A stretch of 64,000 bases of DNA from Adiantum capillus-veneris (taxonomy: Eukaryota; Streptophyta; Polypodiopsida; Polypodiales; Pteridaceae), in NCBI GenBank assembly GCA_014529385.2, contig CM043942.1, forward strand, positions 112,252,141-112,316,140, given 5' to 3'. Numbering within the stretch: the first letter of the stretch is position 1; every line of letters starts with the position of its first letter. Shown here piece after piece: positions 44,886 through 56,159 of this stretch. Below the pieces are notes generated by a model. The model worked only from the letters and a program-made list of their open reading frames with translations. It was not told the origin of the DNA and made no database searches. The position numbers were made by a program, and so were the translations under genes.

Positions 44886-46525
44886 TTTCTTGAAATGTTG
44901 GTCTTTTTGTGCAAAGAATGCTTTGTGCTAGTGCCCTAAGCCCTGCTAACTAGTTTTCAACTTAAAAAGTCATCAGTTTAGCTAAAAAGCCCCCTTATAG
45001 GCATTTCAGTCTCCGAAGTCGTCTTTTTGCCTTGGAGTTGAATTTCTTCAACTTTTCTTCTTGAGAGTTGCATTTCCAGCTCATTGGATATGTTGTGAAG
45101 CCACCTATTCGGTTGAACTTGACTTTGGCTCCCCGTTCTCCATCTTTCTCCATTTGGTTGCCCGAAAGCGTCTTTTTCACCATCGGTAAGTGAATCAGCT
45201 TTCTTTTGGGTTTTGCTTGCAAACATAAGTCATCCATGTATATTTGAAGCTGCTTGTGAAGTTTCATGTCATTTGGTCGTCAATTTTAGCCGTTATGCCA
45301 AAATGACGCTTTGTGTGTCCACAGCTGAATCGGTTGTTCCGACCTACTTTTGGTGGTCCAAACCTGGAGATACTCCATGGTTGCATTGCCCTCGATGTTG
45401 TTAAGCTTCTTGAGAAGTTTTGTGTCATTCCGACAACTTTTTTCTGTTTGCCTCTTGCAGGCTCTGTTGACCTAGGGTTTTTCCAGTCGTTCTTTCTCGA
45501 GCTTTGAGTGCTAGAAACTTATCTCCTATACTAGGGTAACCCACCTCTAAGTTCTTGCAAGGTTTGGTTAGGCGGTTGTGCCCCTACCTAGAGTTCTTCC
45601 CCATTCCCCATCTGCTCTTGTTTCTTGGTTTTGGTGAGTTTTCGCGACAAAAGTTAACGATAAGCGTCAAAAGCTTATGGCAACGAGTCTACCTCTCATG
45701 TCTGGTGTCCTCTGAGCTCTCGTAGCAGTCGTAGAAGGCGGTAGAAGGTCGGATGCTCCTGTGTGCTCTTTGCTCTCTCCAAGAAGGTAATAGTGGAAAT
45801 GAGCTTGATAGTGAAGTGAAAAATACTTAACTTCGGCTTCCCGGATCACTTGTTACCAAATTTGACATGTGCTCCTATCTCGTCGTGAAATGCACTTTAG
45901 GATTTGAAATTTCTCAATTTGGACTCCATTTGACCTGTTTCTGAGAAATCTGTCCACTTTGCCAAAATTCTGTCATTTCGGGCTTTCCGCAACTTTTTCA
46001 GAATTGTACCCAATTTTTACCATGGGTTGCCCTTGTCATTAGGATCATCGCCGTCTATTCTTTTCTTTTTTCCGATCTCATTTCACCGCTTTTTTATTTT
46101 TCTTTTATTTTTATTAAGAAAATCATAAAAAATAAAGGAAAATAGCAAATTGAAGCCAAAAAATTCCAAACATACACGATAAATAGCTGGTAACCCTGTG
46201 TATATGAATATACACTTCTTTGTGATTTTTGGACTTGGATTACCACTTTTTCCACTTTTTAGCTCCAAAAACACTCTTATTTAGTGATATTTACACATCT
46301 AGAGACCCAAATTCATCATTGATCTCTTCTTGTTGCAAAACAAGGTATATAAGGGCATAAATATTATCAATATCCGCAATCAAACATAAAAATTGCAAAA
46401 TCATGTAAGACACTGCCCTTGTAATATAATTTTTGTTTTTCTTTGTTTTTTTTTTTTTTCCACTTGTAGTTGCTTTGTAACTCCTGTATACCTCCCCCCC
46501 TCCTAGTCTGAGTCCTCCCGGACGA
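44886..46525 (-). other. G4 non-coding spacer after pol
   Basis: 1.6 kb between the end of pol and palindrome array A, with no ORF showing coding character. It includes an A/T-rich stretch (46080-46140) and a pyrimidine run on the plus strand (46440-46500). Minus-strand frames at 45267-44978 overlap each other and look spurious. The spacer plus array A plausibly holds the promoter or splice acceptor for the extra ORF. Confidence 0.5.
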
Positions 46526-48655
46526 CTATGAAGTGTCTGTGGGTGAAGCATTGTAGTTGTTTTGGTCATAAGTTTCCAATGCAATTGTAGAGCGACGATA
46601 CAACATTCTTTCCAATAAAGCTGCTCTTTGTTTGATTGAAGGATTGGTGGTCGGGTTTTGGGTTGGTTTTGTCACTTCGGTAGTAGAGTCAGTAGATGGA
46701 TTCTTCGTTACCTTGTTGTCTTTCTTCACAATCCAAATCTGCTTCCGCTTTGCTTGTGCTTGCCACAAACTCTTTGCGACCCAAACCTGCTTTGTTCTGT
46801 GTGTTGATTCCCTCGCCTTGAAATACCTAGGAGTTTCCGTTGATTGTATGGAAGGGAGTTCCTTTTACAAATCTTTGGGATCCAAATTTGCTGTCTGTAG
46901 CTTTGTGCCGTCATGAACTTCTTTGGAATCCAAATCTGTTTCACTGTCCTTGATTGTCGGGGATCACTCTGTTGTCTGGTATTGAAGACTCTGTTTTCCA
47001 CCTTTTTGTTCTCTGGCACAGCCTTTTTTGGTTTCCATACCAACTTTGACTCCTTTGTTTTCCAAGGTTGAGCTGTTATATTATTGCTTGTCTTCCTTAT
47101 CCACTGTTGAGAATTCCTCGTCGAAGAGTAATCCGGTTGTATAGAAACTTTTGGTTGCCATTGCTTCTTCTTTTTCTCTGTTTGTTGTTTGCCCTTGTCC
47201 GTGGATTCTTCCTTTGGAGTTGGCTCTGCTCCTTTGGTGAACTTAACTGATTGACTTTCACCTTCGTATTTGATAAGCACTGATTTAGAACTCCAGTCAA
47301 TCATTGCATTGTATTGCTTCTGCCATGGTTGTCCTAGCAATAATGGATGTTGTGTAGCTTGGTCTTCAACCACGTAAAACATATGAGGATACACATATTG
47401 GTTAATCTGTATATGTAAAACTGTGCATCCGACAGTTTTGATTGAATTCTCAGAGTAACTTTTTAACTCTTGCTTGGCAGTTTGTAATTTAGTGTCATTT
47501 GTCAATTGTCTATACAAACTGAGTGAAAGTAGGTTAGCTTGAGCTCCTGAATCCAATAGTGCTCTGGCTTTGATTTGGTTGGTCCCTACTTTGCATTCAA
47601 TGATGGGTTCTTCTTTGTCATTATCCATTTCTGTTATACTGACTGCGTTTATTCGTATTGCTCCTTCATTGCGCTGTTTCTGACGTAGTAGTCTTCTTTT
47701 CTCCATTCTTTCCTTCGCCTCGGCTTGCGCTTCCTCCTCAATCTTTTTCTTTTTCTGGACACGCAGCTTTTCTTGATGTATTTTGAGAAGCATGTCTTGT
47801 GTTAGCGGCAACAGATACTTTTTCACTCTGCATCCACTAATCCAATTGGGCATTTCTTCTCCGTCTAATGTAGCAAGCTTGACGGCTCCACTTGGTGATA
47901 GATCTTTAATCACCAGAGGTCCCATCCCTCGCTTTTTAAGCTTTTTAGCATGCTGTTTCAGAGTGTAAACTAGGACATAGTCCCCAACTTTAAACTCTTT
48001 AGTCCGCACATGCTTATCAAAAAATTCCTTTTGTCGCCTTTTTTGAGCGTAGATGGAAGCTACTGCTTTTAGGCGAAGCTCATCTAGCTTTTCCAGGTCA
48101 TCTATTCTATCAGAGAGCTCGTGCCCTGTCCACTCTAGATCCTTAGCCACCCTTAAGGTTGAAATCAAGAATTCTATTGGTAAGATAGCATTTAGCCCAA
48201 AAACCATGTTATATGGGGTCGTTCCTATGGATGTTTTATATGCTACCCTATATGCCCATAATGTTGAATGCAACTTCTGGTCCCAGTCAGTTCTCGACTT
48301 AGATACAATCTTCGTAAGGACCGTACATATGGTTTTGTTTGTTGCTTCAGCTTGTCCGTTTGCTTGTGGATGATACGGGGCTGATTTCCTATGGATTACC
48401 ATGAATTCATCTAGAAGGATCTCTATCACTTCATTTATGAAATGTGTGCCTCGATCACTCACAATTTCTATTGGCAATCCATATCGTACAAAGACGTATT
48501 CATATAGAAATTGTGCCGTGGTCCTGGCATCTGCTTTTTGAGTTGCCTTTGCTTCGACCCACTTTGTTAGATAGTCTGTAGCCACAATGATGTATTGTGC
48601 ATGAGTCTTATATGCAGGAGGTGAAATGGGTCCGACATAATCAATCCCCCATTTT
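46526..48655 (-). CDS. G4 integrase fused to a second protease and W/K tail
   Basis: One frame, open from about 48655 to 46726. It starts with WGIDYVGP (catalytic Asp codon at 48640-48642), then IVSDRGTHFINEV (Asp) and HPQANGQAEATNKTI (Glu), the DDE core. The C-terminal module is FKVGDYVLVYTLKQHAKKLK, then GPLVIKDLSPSG. After a charged helix comes a retropepsin-like domain: ARALLDSGAQANLLSLSLY (about 47530-47590) and HPLLLGQPWQKQYN (about 47310-47350). The tail repeats a W-hydrophobic-x-K motif (VWKPKK, QIWIPKK, QIWIPKI). A frame change at the run 46863-46866 leads into a further open stretch with QVWVAKS and QIWIVKK, ending at 46526. Integrase followed by an aspartic protease is not a domain order I know. 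Confidence 0.88.
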
Positions 48656-50240
48656 GCAAAAGCTCTTGCCCCATCATTGGTCTAAGCGGCATATCATCTC
48701 TTTTAAGTGGTACTTTGGTCCGCTGACAGTCATCACACCTTTTAACGTATTCCTCAGCGTCCATATGTAATGTTGGCCACCATATTCCTGCGGCTAAGAC
48801 AAGTTTTGCTGTCTTATCACCTGAGAAATGGCCTCCACCTACTCCTCCATGAGCTTGCTCCAGGATTATCACATACTCAGACTCTGATGCGCAAATCCTA
48901 AGCTGGTTGTCTTTACCTCTCTTATAGAGTTGATCTCCTATTAAAGCGTAATCTCTAGCTTCTGTCTCTACAGATTTCTGACGAGCTTTTGACGTTCCTT
49001 CTGGGAAAGTTCTATTTGTGAGATATTCAACAATATACTGACTCCATTCTGGAGCGATCATTATCTGATATAATGTCGAATACTCGGCTGGCGGTTTTGA
49101 TGAACATACAATACATACAGTGACATATTCATGTACGCTTTCTTTCATTCCTGGCCAATAGACTCCCAATTGTAACAAATTCCTATATGTGTTCCTTCTT
49201 GAACAATGAAATGCACATTCCTGAACATGTGCTTCGAGCAGATATATACTATATTCCTCAGGATTGATGCATAGTCGTAAAACATGATCATTTCCCAATT
49301 GATACAACCTTCCTGCAATCAATTGAAGATTCTTGGATTGCTGAATAGCAATATGTTTCAAGTTGTATTCTCTTCTATCGAACTCTCCTCCATAGGTTAA
49401 TAGGTTAACGACATTTTGAGACCACCTCGGTATCATTTCTATGTTAAACAAGTACGCGTCTGGCATGTCGTCATCTACTCCTATAGGGTCTTCTCCATTC
49501 GTCAATCGCGAAAGATGATCAGCTCTAAGATGTGTTTTTCCTTTCTTTACTACTACCGTGAAGTCGAATTCCAGTAAGATAATGAACCATCTCACTATTC
49601 TCCCGGTATTGCATGGTTTATTCACTAGGTAGAGCAAGGCTTGGTGATCCGTAAAAAACACAAACTTGTTGGCTAGAAGATAATGCCGAAATTTCTTCAC
49701 AGCATATATCATTCCTAATCCTTCTCGCTCTGTTGTGGTGTAATTCTTCTCTGCATGGTTGAGCTGTCGACTGGCGTAACAGATAGGAAAATCCATGTTT
49801 CCTTCTTCTGGCTGAGCCAGAATGCATCCTATTGCATATGCAGAAGCATCTATATGCACATGGAATATCTTCTCCCAATCTGGTGATTTCAAGACTGGAG
49901 CAGTAATGAGTGCCTCTTTCAATTTCTTGAACGATTCCTCACACTCCTCTGTCCATTCAAAGTTCACTATTAGCCTGTAAAGTGGTTGGCCTATTATAGC
50001 GTACATGTAAATGAATCGTCTATAATATCCACAATGTCCCATAAAGCTCTGTACTTGTTTCGCATTGGTTGGTCTAGGCATATCCACTATAACTTTTATC
50101 TTCTCTAAATCCGTGGATATTCCGTTTTGTGAGACAATATGTCCCAGAATTCTGCCCTGTCGGACCATAAACACACATTTCTCAGGATTGAGACAAATGC
50201 GATATGTCCTACATTTCTCAAATACTTTTCTTAGGTGTTC
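48567..50240 (-). CDS. G4 RT thumb, RNase H and two HHCC modules
   Basis: Continues pol in the next frame after the catalytic YMDD. The RT C-terminus is GRILGHIVSQNGISTDLEKI. RNase H follows: FHVHIDASAYAIGCILAQ (Asp), TTEREGLGMIYAVKKFRHYL (Glu), FFTDHQALLYLV (Asp) and HLRADHLSRL. Then two zinc-binding integrase N-terminal modules lie in series: HVQECAFH with CIVC (about 49240-49085) and HGGVGGGH with CDDC (about 48860-48715), each H-x6-H then C-x2-C. The last 30 codons are out of frame: the true path switches at the G run 48669-48672 into the integrase frame. Confidence 0.88.
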   Translation of the reverse strand, partial: EHLRKVFEKCRTYRICLNPEKCVFMVRQGRILGHIVSQNGISTDLEKIKVIVDMPRPTNAKQVQSFMGHCGYYRRFIYMYAIIGQPLYRLIVNFEWTEECEESFKKLKEALITAPVLKSPDWEKIFHVHIDASAYAIGCILAQPEEGNMDFPICYASRQLNHAEKNYTTTEREGLGMIYAVKKFRHYLLANKFVFFTDHQALLYLVNKPCNTGRIVRWFIILLEFDFTVVVKKGKTHLRADHLSRLTNGEDPIGVDDDMPDAYLFNIEMIPRWSQNVVNLLTYGGEFDRREYNLKHIAIQQSKNLQLIAGRLYQLGNDHVLRLCINPEEYSIYLLEAHVQECAFHCSRRNTYRNLLQLGVYWPGMKESVHEYVTVCIVCSSKPPAEYSTLYQIMIAPEWSQYIVEYLTNRTFPEGTSKARQKSVETEARDYALIGDQLYKRGKDNQLRICASESEYVIILEQAHGGVGGGHFSGDKTAKLVLAAGIWWPTLHMDAEEYVKRCDDCQRTKVPLKRDDMPLRPMMGQELLQNGGLIMSDPFHLLHIRLMHNTSLWLQTI

Positions 50241-51160
50241 TAATGCTCATCTCTCAAAAGAGAATGTACACATAAGTCATCCATGTAGATTTCTAGAAAC
50301 AGCCTTAAGTATTCTTTGAAAGCATGCGTCATCAGCCTCTGGAAGGTTGCGGGAGCATTGGTTAGACCAAAAGGCATAACCCGATAAGCATAAATTCCCC
50401 ACTCCGTTGCAAAAGCTGTTTTATGTTGATCTTCTGGTGCTATGGCTAGCTGGTTATATCCTGAAAAACCATCAAGAAAGGAGTATGCTGTTTTCCCTGA
50501 TACACGCTCTAGAACATGATCAGTTATCGGCAGGGGATAATTGTCCCTGATTGTTGCAGCATTCACTTTCTTTAAGTTGACACACACTCGGAGTTTTCCG
50601 TTCTTCTTAGGTACTACCACAATCGGAGATACCCAATCAGTGTGTTCAATCTCGTATATGAATTCAGCTTCCATTAGCTTATCTATCTCCTCCTTGATTC
50701 GCTTAGCAAAAGTATCATTATATGTGTAAGGTCTCTGTCTGCTAGGCTTTGCGTCTTGTTTCAGTGGGATTGAGTGTTGGCATATCGATGGGTCAACTCC
50801 CTTTAAGTCCTTATAAGACCATGCAAACACATCCCTATACTCTCTGAGAAGACTCAAAAGTCTCTCTTCCTCGCCTGGAGACAAATCTGTGGCTATGTAC
50901 ACCGGTCTAGGTGGCTCACCTGGAGCTGCTAAATCAACTTTTTTTGCATCCTCCGGTCCGTCATAAGATTCGTTCTCCTTTCTCTCTCGAATAGGTTGGG
51001 TTAATACCACCTTCCTATCCTCTATTGTGAATTTCCTGTAGTGAGAGGGAACATCCATGTTTTCCTTGATTTTGGCGTTTTCGTCCTCTCCACTCTCAAT
51101 TTCTGTGTCCAAACTTCTTTCAGAGTTTTCTTGAGCTCTCTGTACTTGTTTCTACGTTCT
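50240..51160 (-). CDS. G4 reverse transcriptase, fingers and palm
   Basis: A gypsy RT with a short acidic N-terminus (IESGEDENAKIKENMDVPSH). Fingers: DKLMEAEFIYEIEHTDWVSP and IVVVPKKNGKLRVCVNLKKV. First catalytic Asp: YSFLDGFSGYNQLAIAPED. Palm: YRVMPFGLTNAPATFQRL. Catalytic box: FLEIYMDDLCVHS (about 50270-50300). The frame stops at 50240-50242, five residues after RDE. The reading continues in the next frame from a two-T run at 50242-50243. All catalytic residues are present. Confidence 0.92.
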
Positions 51161-51510
51161 AACTTGGACTCCGTGTATTCTCTGTTGCGCTTGTTCTTTT
51201 CTGATTTTTCTGTTTCAGTTTTCGTTCCATTCTTTTGAACTTGATTTCTTGAGCCTCTTTTGTCTTTTCGTAAGCTCTTTTGATCGTTGCCTCTCATTCT
51301 TCCAGAAATCTTATCCTTAACACAATCTTCAGCCTTTACTAGCATTAGGAATTGATTTTTTCCTCTTATTCTAGGCATCGGATTGGTTCTAACCCCTTTT
51401 GTTTTTTTCTTTGCTCTATAGTGTTTCTGGCGTTGTTTAGTTTGGTTCGGAAAATCATAAAATCGGACATCCGTTATAGTTTCTTCGTTTCCGCTGAATT
51501 GTCCGTTGAC
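51022..51510 (-). CDS. G4 basic linker between protease 1 and RT
   Basis: A Lys/Arg-rich open stretch in its own frame (for example GVRTNPMPRIRGKNQFLMLV and QNEVQ-like basic runs to KLERRNKYRELKKTLKE). It is preceded in frame by ITDVRFYDFPNQTKQRQKHY, which extends it to about 51500. It joins protease 1 upstream through an A run at 51480-51482 and RT downstream within 51022-51160. It probably forms a connector of the polyprotein and may bind RNA. No enzymatic motif. Confidence 0.65.
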   Translation of the reverse strand, partial: VNGQFSGNEETITDVRFYDFPNQTKQRQKHYRAKKKTKGVRTNPMPRIRGKNQFLMLVKAEDCVKDKISGRMRGNDQKSLRKDKRGSRNQVQKNGTKTETEKSEKNKRNREYTESKLERRNKYRELKKTLKEVWTQKLRVERTKTPKSRKTWMFPLTTGNSQ

Positions 51511-52966
51511 TCGTTGTCTGCTTCATTTCCCCACTCAGGATGATCGGGAATGTCGTGAAACACCTCTTCTTCATCTTCCTTTTCCAGTGTATCGTTCTTT
51601 TCAGTTTCTTTTTTGAGTACAGTTCTCAACATGAAATACGGAACCACGTCGTACCCGTCCTTGTCGCAAAATTTCGTTGTGGGACCATCCGGAATTGCAC
51701 AAACATCTAGGGTTGCTAGAATGTGTGTCCATTCTAATGGTTCAAACGTGTCCTCTGGAAAGGGTTCTCTTACATAAGTTTCGTCTTCGATAGCCCTTTC
51801 TAAAACACATTCTTCTCGTTTCAGACTTCCACATTTCGAAGCTCCACACATCCATAACTCCTTGGGTTTACCTAACCAAGCTGGAAATTCGGATCCCGCC
51901 AAAGTAGCTGAATCAAACTCCTCTACCGGTGTTCGGTTCACATCTTTGTAGCTATGGTCTTTCAGGTTCACACGTGTAGTGGTTTCCATATTTCTCAGGT
52001 ATATGTGATCGTAGCCCCAATCCTGGACCATTTTCAACTGTCTCATGAATGGTCTTCCCAGTATGATATCATAGTTATTCTCCTTGCCAAAATCGACAAT
52101 AGCGAAAGTATGTTCGTATTCAATGCCGCAAGAAGTCACTACAACTTTCTCTAATAACCCCATAGGTTTCTCCATGTGTCCATCTGCTAATTGGAGTTTC
52201 AACCTAGTCTTCCTTATTGCTGGTTTCCCCCATTTTTTCCAGATTTCTTTTGTAGCTATGGCTACCCCAGCTCCGCTGTCTAGTATTGCCATTGTGTTCA
52301 CTCCTTGGAATTCAACTGGTAAGGTTGTATTCCCCTCTTCACCTTCGCAATACTCTCCGACCTTGTTTAAAGGTACAGGCTTAGCGTTCTTTTGTGGCTT
52401 GCTCAGCTCCTCTATGCTCTCTTGCAATCTCGATGTTGGATCTTTTATCCCGAATTTCTCCAAGCATTTTCCTACAGTGGTCCACATATGTGGTCTTAGC
52501 CTCAAAAGCTCAGCTAGAGTGATAGTGCATGTCACTGGTGTTGACAAGATCTCTATCAATCCTTGTGAGTCCATGACTTTTTCTGATGAGATTTTCGTGA
52601 GGGAAGTGCTCTAATCTCGGATTTTGCTTCATACTCTCCTAAGTATGAAGGTAAGGTTTTCAGTGAATGAGGTTTGCTCTCCATTGTTCTAACAGAGCCC
52701 CCATCTCCCCAGTAAGATTGCAGATCCAAGTCCACTTGAGATCCTGCCTCAAATTCCACTATGGGAGGATTCCTGATGTCCTTTTCCCAATTTGTCTGAT
52801 TAGCTTGGCAACTTAGCTCGTTTGCAAAGTTTGCCTCTCTCACTTGTTTCCAAAATTCATTGTAATCCTCATCTTGTCCGTAAGACCTCTGTATGACTGG
52901 ATGAAAACTCTCTACCTCCTGATCGGTTGTGTTCAACACTATGCGGTCATCCTTTGTGTATCTTCA
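51474..52966 (-). CDS. G4 protease 1 with N-terminal linker
   Basis: Two frames. The first (about 52966-52556) overlaps the end of gag by some 27 bases and encodes an acidic linker (NPPIVEFEAGSQVDLDLQSY). The second (about 52608-51474) encodes the aspartic protease: NTMAILDSGAGVAIATKEIW with the catalytic Asp (about 52270-52290), LQLADGHMEKPMGLLEKV for the flap region, and YDIILGRPFMRQLKMVQDWG as the closing strand. An acidic C-terminus follows. The link between the frames falls on an A5 run at 52578-52582. It would process the Gag-Pol polyprotein. Confidence 0.88.
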
Positions 52967-55900
52967 GGCTTTTGTGCACTGGGAGTCTTTTCAGCTACCC
53001 GTGAAACAATAGTCTCTTGCTGAATTGGGTTTTCCTTCCCACAATTCATTGTTTCTTTTGGTGGTTCTAATAAAGCTTGTGCAGTCTCGATCATTCTCTG
53101 GCACATTTCAAGTCTCTGCTTTTCCAATTCCGCGTTTGGGTATGTCATCCACCTCTGTTCTTGTGTTTGGTTGTTCTTTAACCTAGCTTCGTAAGCTCTC
53201 ATCAGTGCGTCCAATGGTTCGTGTACTTTGTCGACTAGCACTGATCCCCCGGAGCTTAAGCTCGTTGTTTCTTTGATACTCTTTTGTTTCGTCCTTTCCG
53301 GGCTCATCTCTCGTTTCCCGTTTTGACTCTCAAGTTTTTCTAATCTAGCTTTAGTTTGCTTTAGTTCCTCAGCTAGAATAGCGTCTTCACGTTCTTTTCT
53401 CAACTTCATGCGTGCTTTCCTAGCTTTCCATGTGTTTTTCTGACTCCGCGGTCCTTGACTAACCACTTCAGTCGCTAACTTTCCATTCTCAGGTTCTCTA
53501 GTGGTTTTCTTAGCTTGAGCTCTAGTAACAACTTGCGTTGGTATCAGAGTTTCATTTTCAGACCCACTGCTGGTAGGAATAGTTTCTAACATATTCAATG
53601 TCGTCTTTTGCACTTTGTTTGGATTCTTTGAACAATCCTCAATGAAGTGAGTAACCCCACACTCAGTGCAATAAGCGTTAATTCTAATGATTTCCGTATG
53701 TGGGCAAACATTCATCAGATGGTCACCTCCACACTTGTAACAGGGTCCTAGTGCTGGTCTTGGTCCCCCTTGATTCGTCCTTTGTGGATATGATGGTCTT
53801 TGTCCTGTTAACCCTCCATGAGCTATGAACATCAAGGTTCTTGCGTCCAAATTGTATCTCTCTTCATCAGAAGCACTTGTAACTGTTGGTGTTCCAACAT
53901 TCCCCATCATGCCCCATGGTTCTGGTTGTTTTGGTTCTTCTGGTGGGTAATACACTGTCGGAGACATGTGTGCACCCGATTCTTCGTAATAGGCTTGAAC
54001 AGGCACTAAGGCTTGTTCTTCCTGATTCTCTAAAGTTGGTGCATATCTAATGCCCACTGGTCTTGCTCCTGGTAAAGGTGGTTGTTGTCCCAATACCGGT
54101 TGCGGTCTTTCTATCCCCATAGGTCCTGGTACATTTCCCGTTGGGTATCGAGGTACTGGATGTATCTGAGGTGGTGCTAATTGAGCAGGAGGTGCATACT
54201 GGCGCTCCCTTACATACCCTTTGTTGTAATAGCACTCCTCTGTTGGATGATTTGTCCATTTTTGTTCAATAGCACACCATTTCAGTGTTTTTGGCAATGG
54301 TTTTTGGTATGGTGCCATCCTTTTTAGAGCATCTTCTATCATTTGCTCTACATTTGGCATGGTTGTTGTTTGAACATTCTTTTTAGTGGTAGTCTCGCTC
54401 GCTACGGAGGAGGAGCTACTGGATGCAAAATCTGTATCCGCTGACACCTCTCCATAAACCGTACAGTTATCCACTAAGTACAATGCCTCTCTTGTTACTT
54501 GCTCGAAACTTGTACAAGCTTTCAAGTGCAAGTCTTTCTTGAGAGTGTCGTTCCTCAGTCCCTCAATAAAGAGAACAGATAGTCTGTCATCTTGTGGTCG
54601 TTCACGTACTGGACATCTCTCAATGTATTGTTTGAAGCGAAGTGAAGCTTCCTTCACTTTTTCGTGTTCTCTCTGTTTAAAAGCATATATTTGTGAGACC
54701 GTATTGTGCTTAATCCCTCGTTTTGAGAATTCCTCAGCAAACTCTCTTAGCAAATGGTCAATGTCATGGAATCCCCCAATGTTCATTGGTTGAAACCATG
54801 TCAATGCAGTACCTTCTAGAGTAAGACCAAATCCCTCGTATTGTGTATGGAAATCGGTTATCTGCTCAGCTCTTAAGACTTGCTTAAAGAGTGACACATG
54901 TGCATACGGATCTCCTGAACCACCATACTTCTTTTGCACACACTTGGCTACTTGAGATGGTCTCATACGTCTATGATCTGCTACCAATCTCATTGCTCCT
55001 GTGTCTCGGCTAAAGCTTTCTCTAGCATCATGGACTTCATGGGTTACCCTTGTCGGTTCCTCTGCCCTGAATCTACTACTGGGAGGTAAATGTGATGGTT
55101 CCGCTTCAAACCTTGGACCTGGAGTGGTATAGGTGGGGATTGGAACTGCACTACCTCGATTCGTCTCCATTGACTCTCTGGAATGTAATGATCCCATTGG
55201 TCCGAGCTTCGAGTCCCAAGGTTGACTGAAAGAGTCAGCGACCTGAGTTCTTTGTCCTCCTGTTGTCATTGAGTTTTGCACTCCAGTTGTTGGTGCTGGT
55301 CTATGTGAGCTAGAAGTAACATAATACTGATGTAGAGGTCCCCCAAAGTATGTATATCCTTCTAATTCTTTCTTGCCCATTGTTGAGTATTGCCTGCCAT
55401 ACTTATCGTAAGCGGCAATTTTCACTTCCGATCCCTCTGTGTAGGTAAAGACATAGAGTCTTTTTTTGTCTGTCAACTCTCCGGTGTAGGGTTCTTCACA
55501 TCTATAATAGAGATCTTGCTCCCCATTATTATATTTGTACAGCCCCACATAGATGTTATCAGTATTGATCCTTGTAGTTTCATTCTCTCTTCTTAACCTC
55601 TCATTAGGGAAGTTCATTATTGGTGCTTTCTCCTCGAGTTCTTCATCTATTTTGGCTTTGGTGCCCATCAATCCCCACTTGTCCACAATGTTAGGATTTA
55701 GGACTACCAAGTACATGGTACCCTCGTCATCTAGATATCTATCTCCGCTATAGCTCACAGGCACTAAGTCCTTGAACTCACTAGGTCTATCTTCTATCTT
55801 TACACAATAGCGGTCCATTCCATCTTTGTAGATCTTGGCACCTTGCTCATTGTCGTACTGGTATTTTATGAACAATAGCTTCATGGTGGCGGAAGGGTTT

Positions 55901-56159
55901 GATGATCCTGCTGCCATATTTTCTCTGTTGTTCCTGTTCGAGTGTTCGGTGAAAATCTCGTAAGACCTCTCCGAAGAAGTATCAGAAACACTTCCTTCAA
56001 GATAGGCTCTAATGGTTGCACCCAACTTTGGTTTACGCTTCCCTCGGTTGATATGACACTTGCTGGTTCCCCTTGTTTTGGTTGATTATTCCGTAGATTC
56101 CTGCCCGATCTCAAATTCATCAATTCCCCTAAAGGACTGTAGCTTTTCCGTCTCGGCAA
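52939..56159 (-). CDS. G4 Gag
   Basis: The structural protein. The likely ATG is 56159 (MPRRKSYSPLGELMNLRSGR). After about 30-50 codons the reading must move to the frame that runs 56075-52939 without a stop (over 1,030 codons). An unusual Tyr-rich N-terminal region of some 200 residues (FIKYQYDNEQGAKIYKDGMD) precedes a Pro/Ser-rich spacer. The capsid domain is at about residues 370-525 of the long frame (FGLTLEGTALTWFQPMNI, then DRLSVLFIEGLRNDTLKKDL). Two zinc knuckles, both C-x2-C-x3-H-x4-C (CYKCGGDHLMNVC and CTECGVTHFIEDC), lie at about 53700 and 53650. The frame ends TAG at 52939-52941, overlapping protease 1. Confidence 0.9.

Noticed and set aside
46863-56080. Programmed -1 frameshifting at every gag-pol domain boundary of G4
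   Set aside because: One gag-protease frameshift would be normal, but eight in series would leave almost no full-length product. Several sites lack a standard slippery heptamer and pairing block, and most sites coincide with simple homopolymer runs, so lost single bases explain them better.
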